From Zeus faber (taxonomy: Eukaryota > Chordata > Actinopteri > Zeiformes > Zeidae): a stretch of DNA of 64,000 bases. The stretch's first letter is position 1, and each line of letters opens with the position of its first letter. The DNA lies in assembly GCA_960531495.1 (NCBI GenBank), contig OY482855.1, positions 6,918,830-6,982,829 on the forward strand. The letters run 5' to 3'. Below are positions 56,129 through 64,000 of the stretch, piece by piece. Position numbers and translations under genes: made by a program. Below the pieces are notes generated by a model. That model did not search any database. It saw only the letters and a program-made list of their open reading frames with translations, and was not told where the DNA came from.

Positions 56129-56532
56129 AACAGTCCTGTATTCGCTCTCATCACCCTTTTTAATACAACCAAGTATTACTCAGTCATCAGAAAACTTCTG
56201 AAGGTGGCAGGACCACCAAGGTGAGTTAGGCAGAACATTTTTATGGTTCGCCCTGTTAAACTCCCCAGCCACCACCACAGCCGCGTCGGGATGTTTGTTA
56301 TGAAGTCCGCACAACACATCATATACTGTATGTCCGATAGTGCTGTGTTGGTGTCCACTTGCGGTGGAATATAAACGGCTGTGATGATGACCGTGAATTC
56401 CCGGGGGAGGTAGAATGGCCGGCATGAGATGGTCAGCTATTCCAAGTTTGGCGAGCAGGAGCAGGAGAAAGTCTTGGTGTTGTTGGGGTTCCACCAGCGG
56501 CTGTTTATCATGAGGCAGAAGCCTCCACCCTT

Positions 56533-56578
56533 GGATTTCCCCAACTCCTCCGACCTGTCGGAGGAGTTGGGGAAATCC
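56533..56578. repeat. Perfect 22-bp palindrome, 2-nt spacer
   Basis: Arms at 56533-56554 (GGATTTCCCCAACTCCTCCG AC) and 56557-56578 are exact reverse complements around CT. It sits at the point where the LINE A endonuclease frame is disturbed. Confidence 0.95.
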
Positions 56579-56734
56579 GGAACACGGAGAAGGACTCGGC
56601 TGGATGAATGGCATCATCCGGCACCAGCGGGTTCAGCCATGTCTCCGTCAGGCAGAGGACGCAACAGTTTCTTGTATCCCATTGGAATGTAATCCTCGTG
56701 CGAAGGTCATCCATCTTGTTCTCCAGGGACTAGA

Positions 56735-57560
56735 CATTAATAAGAATGCTGCTTGGCAGAGGTGGACGCTAAGGTGGCGTCCTCATTCTGACCCGAATGC
56801 CGCCAAGTTTACTGTGGTGCTTCCTCCGTGGACCCACCCGTGGAACAGTGGCTCCAATGTTGTTGTTGTTGTTGTTGTTGAAAGCGTTGGTGTATAAAAT
56901 ATCTGGGGGCCACTCTGGATCTGCAGATAAAAAGTAACAAAGTTGATCTTTCAGGGAAAGGTGCATTGCGACCGACTGCCGATGAGTTAATTTGTTATGT
57001 TTGTGTAATTTTGGCTGTGTTTGTGTTGAAAGAAATATATGACATAGAATCGGAAATATCACACAAAATAAAAGGTCTGCAGTCCAAAACAGCCACAGTG
57101 GGCTGATAATCATAAAGGTTGTATCGCTAAGGCATAAGACCACGGTGGGTCACAATTGTACATATAGTAACAAAAAAAGTAGAATAGAGTTGCGATTCTA
57201 AAACTGGCCACGTGGGCCAATAATCTGGTTATAAAGTCAAGTGTGTGATATGGTCTGGTGCCAGCTGCAGTTGGGCCGACGAGTTCAGTTGCAATTGTCC
57301 CAGAGTATGGTCTGCAGTCCGGGAAGCGCTTAAATAGAGGTTGCTGAGCTGCGGTTTGAAGGTACATGTACGGGCTGCGGTCCAAAACAGCCATGGTGGG
57401 CTGATATTTGTGTGATTGGAGTGCACTGTGTGTGATTGTCTGTCTGTCTGTCTGTCTATCTGTCTATGTGTTGTGATTTGAATGAAAGTGTTGTAGCTGC
57501 AATCTTCTGATCCAAAGTCATACGTAACCTGCCAGCTCTCCACAAAATAACGGGTCTTGG
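56735..57560. other. Repeat-derived sequence with internal repeats
   Basis: Two similar blocks (CAGTCCAAAACAGCCACAGTG GGCTGAT-like at about 57080-57105 and GGTCCAAAACAGCCATGGTG at 57381-57400), about 300 bp apart, and a diverged third near 57207 suggest a degraded tandem or LTR-like structure. A (GTCT)n tract lies at about 57438-57467. No coding region is recognised. Confidence 0.45.
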
Positions 57561-58131
57561 TGACTGAGGGGGTTGGCGTAAGTACATACAAGCTCCTCCA
57601 GTACCCTGATCCAAGGGCAATTTAGTGGCTGTGGTTTCGAAAATTGATGATTTAAAATGTTGTGTGATACATTCAAGTGAAAAGTAAATTTCATTGTTGT
57701 GTTTTGTGTGTAAATTGTATTTGCTAGAGTACCAACATTGTATGGTTTAAACAGTGAAAAGGCTTTTGAAAAGTGTGCTGTCATGGCATCCCAACTGTGG
57801 GACAGGTAGCGATAAATAGGAAGTGAACAGAGCTGTGTGTGGAGACGAAATGAGAAGGAACAAGGAAGTACGTTGGTATGATTATGCGCTTTGCTATGAC
57901 GTGTGACTGTGTGTGACTAACCCCGCCGATGATCCACAGCTCAATCACCACACAGCAAGATTATAATTAAACAATGAGTTCCACCCACTCCAAGCCACAC
58001 ATAGCATAGACAATAGTGCTAATTATTAAACTGATACCCACAAATAATCACAACAAACTCACCCTTAATTCAACTGAACCAAGTGAACCCAACCAAACCA
58101 ACTGAACCAACTGAACCCACCCTTAGCCACA

Positions 58132-59408
58132 ATGGAACTGACTATGCCCGATATGCCCTCCCCTGTGGAAACACCACTCCAGACAGTCACAGGATGCCAC
58201 CCTAAACAAAAGAAAGAGATTGAGAAGGCCTCCGCAAGATGGACCAAGGTGACCACTAGACGAAGCCCAGCCCTAGCATGGCCGGCCCATGGATCATCTC
58301 ACCCACACCGCATCAAGGCTGTACCTGCAGCCATCCAGGCCAAGAAAGATGAAAAGGCCAAGACCCAGAATGACGAGGCCCTATTCACCCACCACACAGC
58401 CATGCTGTGCCTGTTCCTATGTCCTAACGGCAGCAAACCCAAAACGATGATGGCTCCACTGGTGAACGATGACGACGACAGCCGGCTCCAGAACTGCTTG
58501 GGCGGCCACCAGCTTACACCACTACACCAGCCACTCAAACTAGTAAAAAGGTAATCAAAGCTCCTCTGATCACAGGAGAACCCATTCAAGCCACCATATC
58601 GATGGAAGTCACCAAATGCACCCTCTACCCAGACGACCCAACTCCAGATCAGACAACCAACGGAGGTCCCCCACACTCTACGCCATTCCATTAGAGGGAA
58701 CTGAAAGAAACCTCTGGGCCAGTGGGAGGCGCAAACCCAAGCTCCAGGGGTCACCCCCAACTGTCGACTCCTCAGAGGAAGACTCAGAAGACGACCCACC
58801 AAGCCAGATCGCCATGCGCCGCAAAGTCAGTGACAAGCTCACCATTGAGACAGAAGCCTTGGCCAGAGGATGCCAGGCGCGCCTGGAGATTGCTGAAGCA
58901 AGGGCAAGCCTGTTGCATCAAGTATGGGAGAGGGAAGATGACCTTGACACTACGCTCGAGTAGCTCACTGCTGAGTGCGCTACCAGAATGCGCCGGAAGG
59001 GAAGTGGGACACGACCAACAAGAAAGGGAAGAGGGGCGGTACACAGCCACACACCCACTGCTGACAACAGGACCCAACCGGGCACCCAAGTACATCGTGT
59101 GGGGAAATCAGGACATGGTCTCTCTGACCCACAAACTCCCAGAGCTTGCAAAAGTAGCACGCAAATGGATCGTAGTGTTCGAGAATTTCACATCAGGGCA
59201 GCCGCTAGCCCTCGGTGACATCAAGGCCTTACTCACTCCACTGATGGGCCTCACGAAGATGAGTGCGATAGCCACCAAAGCAGGTCTGGGCATCATTACC
59301 ACCATGCCTAAACACAACGCATTGCCATTCAGCCAGTATTGCAAGGTGTTCTGGGAAGCACTGAGGCCTACCCGACCCAACCCAACAGCACCCCTCTGGA
59401 AGGTATGA
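58132..59408 (+). pseudogene. ERV-3 gag, broken frames
   Basis: Open frames at 58132-58554 (140 aa from ATG), 58616-58963 and 58722-59408 are consecutive parts of one Pro/Lys-rich gag with a capsid-like region at the end, separated by frameshifts and stops. The acidic Ser run TVDSSEEDSEDD is at about 58760-58800. It would assemble virus-like particles if intact. Confidence 0.65.
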
Positions 59409-60042
59409 AACTGAGCTTGAATGATGACCCAACCTCTCACCTGCATCGCTTGGAAAGGGAGTGGCATATGGAGACCAGTCACAGAGTGGATGACAACTCA
59501 CTGACGTCCACCATGTTTTGCACCATCGTGAAGGGATCCCTGCTGACTCCAGTCCAGTCCAGCCTGGAAGGTGTCATTGGGCTCGAAACCATGCCCTGGC
59601 CATAATTCAGAGAGCATGTGATACATCACGTCGAGCGACATCGCAAAAAGCCGGAAGGTAAGAGTGACGAAGAGACTGGACTGCGACTTTGTTTCCTTCA
59701 GGCCCAAGTAAAAGGGCTCCAAACCAAGGAGAAGACATCAAAGGTCACTATGAGCCTGGTGGTCCATGGTCGCGAACAAGCCCCAACCGCTCCACCAGCG
59801 TCAGCGCCAGTCATCCCACCTATGGCCCAACCTTACACTACGATGCCCTATGTGCATAAGCACCATACTACGCACCCCAACAGCACCAACAACAGATGCC
59901 CACCAAACCCATATACAGTAACAGACCCGGTTACAAATTTGCACCACCAAGAAACAACTACCAAGGCGGAAGAGGATGAGGAGCCCCCAGAGGCACTGGA
60001 CTGTCCCCACAAGCGACCCGCCAGCCCAGAGGACCCATCATC

Positions 60043-60084
60043 TGCTACACCTGCGGAGAACAAGACCACATGTCCTTCCAATGT
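60043..60084 (+). other. ERV-3 nucleocapsid zinc knuckle
   Basis: CYTCGEQDHMSFQC is an intact Cx2Cx4Hx4C knuckle, encoded in a different frame from the longest ORF across this stretch. Confidence 0.85.
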
Positions 60085-60892
60085 CCCTTACCACCGCAAT
60101 AGGGCTGCCCAGGGAATGACAGGCTAATGCTTTCACAGCTGTCATACCAACCTGAGAAAGAACAATTGCTTCATATCTATGTCATGTACACACCCTACCC
60201 CTTCATATACACACAGGGCCTACCTACACCTGCATTGGCCGACCAAAGAGTCAACTCCCTTTCTCCGGACGACACTAGGATTCTCTGGGACTGCACAATT
60301 AATTCCTGTCACACAGCCTCTACCTATCTCTGTCGAAGGCCAAGAAGACCAAGCTCCCATACTCGTCTCCCCACAGACCCCAGCAAATCTATTGGGATGC
60401 AAGGACTGATACTCCACCAAAAAACAGTCACCTACTGCCCCGTTGTCCAGGCTGCCACACCTACGGTCTCCTGGCTTGTCTGACCACTCACAGGCTTGAT
60501 CCATGCCCAATGGCTGAAGTGGATGGACTGTGTCAACAAATACTGCCCAGAAGCAAGACTGACCCGACAACCGTGCCTTGTCACCGTGAAATTCGGCGAG
60601 CCCCTGAACGACCCAATCTGTGAAGAACTGTGGGATCACTCGATCAGGTGCAATATCACTACCTGTACATTGGCCCCGCAGGAGCAGAGATAGCGTTGAC
60701 CCTCCCTAAAGCTATTTAGCCCAAGTTCCAATTTTTGACATCGCAACCACACACCTCCCTGCTTGTCCAGAAAGGTCATCGGTCCTATGAGATGGGACCC
60801 ATGGTGGCCAACGTCATGTCACGCAACCCTTGGCATCCCACCACCATTAACCCAGATGTCTTGACACTGGCTGGAGTCTACATGATGAATGA

Positions 60893-61279
60893 TGTAAAAT
60901 GATGCAGTTTTTTGCTAATAGTGATGGGTCATTCTGCTTACCCCTATTTCTTTTGACTTTACATGTAACCATATAGGGTCATGTTATTTAGTCTCATAGT
61001 TGGTGCTGTGGCTTACGTGCAGGTGCACTCAATGTCAGAACATAATGATCTCTGTTGAAACGTCAAACTTGTGTCACAAAGCAATGTTCTGCACCGATTG
61101 TGACGTCTGCCAGTAGAGGTTGCCAGAGACTATATAACCAGCCAGCCCTAGAGATTGGGGCTCTCTCTTCTAGAACAGACCCCTGGTGCATGTACTTAGA
61201 ACTTTGTACCAGTACTTAATAAATACATTTATTACTATATAATAAATGCTCAACTCTTTGTCTTATTTTTGCTCCTGCA
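60893..61279 (+). repeat. LTR, plus strand
   Basis: TGTAAAAT...CTCCTGCA, with a TATATAA at about 61131-61137 and AATAAA at about 61208-61213, as expected of U3-R-U5. It matches 53835-54300 over its first 280 bp. It may be the 3' LTR of ERV-3 or a separate insertion; no polypurine tract is obvious at its start. Confidence 0.7.
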
Positions 61280-61304
61280 CGGTTATGTTGAAACTCAATC
61301 CGGC

Positions 61305-63250
61305 TGTGGCAGACGAGGGGGCGTGGTAAAGCCACTTGGGCAAGGGACAGGGTGGCTTGGCCCCATGGCAGCGCAGCTTTATCAGGTCTGCCCAATTAGC
61401 CTCTTTAGCTTTCATTGCTCAGACCCAGCTGGGAAAGTTTTCATATATGTTGTTCTGTCTTTCAGTGAAGATCATGTTGTGCATGATGCGGAATCGCCTG
61501 TGATACAGAGCTAGACCGAGAGAAACAGACTCTGATAATCCCTTTTATTTATTGTTCATGTTTTGCCAGCGAGCCTTTGTGTTATCATTATTAATAAAAT
61601 CCTCACCATGTCGGCACTCCACTGCCACTGCCCATCTCCCTCCCTAAACCTGTACATGTGGGTAGAGACTCCCACAAGTAGCGTATTCAGCAGGACATGG
61701 GAGGGGCAGGGTGCCGGAGGAAAGGCACCCAGGAGCCGATCCGCTGGCGGGAACACCTCACAGACCTAGAGGACGAGCATGACTTCCTCCGCTGCGAGCT
61801 GGATTGTGTCCTCGCCAATGTGCGTCACCCGAAGGATGGAGTGGACCTGCCCCGGCTGTACGCGGGAGGTGCTGCCACCGCACCATCGCCATCTCCAGGA
61901 GACATGGGTCCCACTGGGACGCGGAGAGCCGCAAGCAAGCCGCAACGCATAGCTGGCCCGCTGCCAGCCGGGAGCCAGCCAGGGAACCACCCCCGAGTCC
62001 AGCCCCAGGATCCACATGGGCTTCGTCTCGTTCCCAGAGGAGAATGCCAGGGGGGGCCCTGCGTCCACCCCCAGGACCCATGCAGGACTTGCGGGGTCCC
62101 CAGCCTTCCCGGTGCCCTGTGTGAGGACCTCCAGAGGCGCACTGCATCTATCCCCCGGACCCTCGCGGGAGTTGCTGGGACCCCGGCCCTGCCCAACGAC
62201 CTAGAGGGGTCTGGCCGGGGCTCCACCTTGCTCTTTGGTACAGCGGTAAGCTGTCTCCCCTTTCTGTGCTGTCCCCTCTCTGTCCCCCTTTACCTTCCAG
62301 GACGGTGCCACCATATGCCCACAGACAGATGCTCAAACGCCTGGGCAGAGGTGATGGCATTGCAGACGACCCGACCACATCCGGCGACAGCCCCATGATG
62401 GAGGTCGGAAAGGTGGTTCGGGTCGCTGATCGGGGAGGGGCCCAGTGGGAACGTACCCTTAAGTGTACTTAACGTACCCTTAAGTGTACAAAGTACCAAC
62501 TTTTCGGCACTGACCAGACATTTGTCTGGTTTAACTCGAAAGGGTACGCCAGATCCTGTCCAGTGGATGGAGGTGTGCCAGCAAGCATTTGAGAAGGTAA
62601 AATCAGCTCACTTTGGGAACATTACATTACATTACATTCAGCAGACGCTTTTATCCAAAGCGACTTACAATTATTTAAACACCGACAGACACAGGAGCAG
62701 GAAGCCAGTGCTGGGTACGCCTAACCTCTCTCTCCCTTTCTGCTTGCAGACTGATGCGTCAGACAGATGGCTGGGGGCAGTATTGTCCCAGCAGGTGGGG
62801 AGCGCTGACCGACCAGTGCTGTACATCAGCCGGAAGCTCTCAGAGCGGGAGTCCAAGTCCAAGTACAGCACCGTTGAGAAGGAGTGTCTGGCCATCAAGT
62901 AGGCGGTCAGTGCCCTCCGGTACTAACTCCTGGGGCGCCCTTTCATCCTCTGTTCAGACCATGCCCCACTGCAGTGGCTCCACTGCATTAAGGATACCAA
63001 CAAACGTACACCTGTTGGTATCTGGCTCTTCAGCCCTTTATTTTAAGGTGATCCATAGGTTGGGTGTGCAGATGGTGTTGGCTGATTGGGGGGGGGGGCT
63101 GGCGGCCGGATGGCTCCCTGGCCTAAGTTCGGCGGTGGGGGTGGCAGAGGAGGGGGCCTGGTTAAGCCACGTCTGCAAGGGACAGGGCTGGCTTGGCTCT
63201 GTGACAACAGCTTTACAGATACTTTAAGTTCTGTAATTTGCAAGGTGGGG
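61305..63250 (+). mobile_element. Gypsy deletion derivative
   Basis: LTR-like sequence from 61305 (TGTGGCAGACGAGGGGGCGTG) to about 61690 is followed by a gag-like part (REHLTDLEDEHDFLRCELD; 61740-62400), a zinc-knuckle remnant before PMMEVGKVVRVAD (about 62392-62430), then directly the RT/RNase H junction (LTRKGTPDPVQW; 62530), RNase H (CLQTDASDRWLGAVLSQQ, STVEKECLAIK) and CSDHAPLQWLH. A partial second LTR start (TGGCAGAGGAGGGGGCCTGG) at about 63142 follows a purine tract. Protease, integrase and most of RT are missing. The family resembles the element at 48180. Confidence 0.8.
62612..62710. repeat. Rex1-type tail inserted in gypsy RNase H
   Basis: (ACATT)n then CAGCAGACGCTTTTATCCAA AGCGACTTACAA interrupts the gypsy frame between the KVKSA and PVLGTPNLSLPF parts. 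Confidence 0.75.
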
Positions 63251-63360
63251 CCGTATGAATCTGGATTGTTGTTCCGCCACATCCCACACAGATGCTCGAT
63301 CTGATGGTACCCTAACGCTGGTCATCCACATGATGTAGAAGAAAATGTGATTCATCAGAC
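63250..63360. other. Unclassified repeat-like spacer
   Basis: Contains 'gtgattcatcagaccaggccacc', a phrase I recognise as recurring in fish repeats, but I cannot name the family. Confidence 0.3.
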
Positions 63361-63362
63361 CA

Positions 63363-64000
63363 GGCCACCTTATTTACATTACATTACATTTACATTTAGT
63401 CTTTTAGCAGACGCTTTTATCCAAAGCGACTTACAAGGGAGAATAACATTCAAGCTACATTGCGACAGAGATTAGTGTAACAACAACATTGGTGTAACAA
63501 TAAATACTGCAAGGTGGTGCTAAGTAATTGTAGGTTAGGACAGGAGGTACTCACTGAAGAGCTGGGTCTTCAAGTGCTTCTTAAAGACAGAGAGGGAGGT
63601 CCCCGCTCTGGTCATTTTTGGCAGCTCGTTCCACCAACGTGGAACTACAAATGAGAATAGCCTGGATTGCCGTGGCTGTATGGCCGGCAGAGCCAGGCGA
63701 CGCTCATTTGACGAGGGCAGCATCCGGGGGGCAACATGTGCTCTTACAAGAGCATTTAAGTAGGCGGGAGCATTCCCAGCAATCACTCTGTAGGCCAGCA
63801 TAAGAGACTTGAACTTGATGCGGGCGGCTACAGGTAACCAGTGGAGCTCGATGAGCAGCAGAGTGACATGTGCCCTCTTTGGCTGGTTGAACACCAGTCG
63901 CGCCGCCGCATTCTGTATCATCTGTAGTGGCTTCACCGCACAGGCCGGCAAGCCTGTTAAGAGGGCGTTGCAGTAGTCGAGACAGGACATCAACAAGGTT
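63363..64000 (-). mobile_element. Rex1/CR1-like LINE, 3' part
   Basis: The minus-strand frame 63535-63996 runs off the window edge: CLDYCNALLTGLPACAVKPL, IQNAAARLVFNQPKRAHVTL, ELHWLPVAARIKFKSLMLAY and RQSRLFSFVVPRWWNELP are the C-terminal block of CR1/Rex1 reverse transcriptases. The 3' end is the (TTACAT)n-flanked AGCAGACGCTTTTATCCAAA GCG tail at about 63370-63440. The visible part has no stop. Confidence 0.85.

Larger units (their letters stand above)
55222..56730 (-). mobile_element. LINE remnant A (CR1/L2-like), internal deletion
   Basis: Minus strand: the start SLENKMDDLRTRI (about 56735) and an APE endonuclease piece (VLCLTETWLNPLVPDDAIHP; later HPDAAVVVAGEFNRANHKNV at about 56250) are joined directly to the late RT/C-terminal part at 56128-55466 (LNHLQLNVTKTKELIVDLRR, EEYKYLGVYFNNKLDW, YKKGQSRLYFLQRLRSF). 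The catalytic RT is deleted. The 3' tail (TGATTC)n lies at 55222-55246. A perfect palindrome at 56533-56578 interrupts the endonuclease. Confidence 0.82.
57560..60892 (+). mobile_element. Retrovirus-like element ERV-3 (leader, gag, protease)
   Basis: The leader (57560-58110) is homologous, inverted, to 35640-36440. A gag-like frame starts with ATG at 58132. Capsid-like sequence (THKLPELAKVARKWIVVFEN and KHNALPFSQYCKVFWEALRP; 59120-59400) is followed by a zinc knuckle CYTCGEQDHMSFQC at 60043-60084 and a decayed protease (GFSGTAQLIPV, PILVSPQTPANLLG; 60270-60410). Little of pol or env is left before the LTR-like sequence at 60893. The frames are broken repeatedly. Confidence 0.75.

Overview
The window looks like ray-finned fish nuclear DNA, probably teleost. 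The genes have introns, dinucleotide microsatellites are very long, and the transposons are those typical of fish: Tc1/mariner, CR1/L2/Rex1-type LINEs, L1, DIRS, Gmr1-like Ty3/gypsy elements and endogenous retroviruses. I see no bacterial or organellar genes, CRISPR arrays, rRNA or tRNA genes.

The left half (about 2.9-31.9 kb) is genic, and both genes read on the minus strand. At 2.9-5.0 kb, four coding exons give a 524-residue dual-specificity phosphatase. Its catalytic domain resembles DUSP8/16, it has no N-terminal rhodanese domain, and it has a long low-complexity tail. At 9.7-31.0 kb, 21 coding exons join in frame into a complete 965-residue AP-2 complex subunit alpha-1 (ap2a1), the large clathrin-adaptor subunit of endocytosis. 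Twenty ap2a1 introns have GT-AG ends or were phased on that basis, except one: the intron between exons 16 and 17 is an AT-AC intron with a U12-type donor and branch site. The ap2a1 introns hold a nearly intact Tc1-like transposon, an L1 3' end, a 320-bp TA-flanked MITE and several (CA)n tracts over 100 bp.

The right half (about 33-64 kb) is a nested transposon graveyard with no host gene that I can support. It contains a minus-strand provirus with two LTRs, a 4-bp target duplication, PBS and PPT (32.98-39.69 kb, itself hit by a LINE); a DIRS fragment (39.8-41.3 kb); L2-type and other LINE remnants (42.8-46.1 kb); a second retrovirus remnant (46.1-48.1 kb); a Gmr1-like gypsy element with integrase before reverse transcriptase (48.2-50.6 kb); LTR ends and an L2 LINE (50.6-53.8 kb); two minus-strand LINE remnants (54.3-56.7 kb); a third retrovirus with gag and protease (57.6-60.9 kb) next to an LTR of another or the same family; a gypsy deletion derivative (61.3-63.2 kb); and a Rex1-like LINE end (63.36-64 kb).

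The main findings are the U12 AT-AC intron in ap2a1, three perfect fold-back palindromes with 2-4 nt spacers (two of them at internal deletion joints of LINE copies), and the linkage of a DUSP8-like gene with ap2a1, which mirrors the DUSP8/AP2A2 linkage on human 11p15.5.
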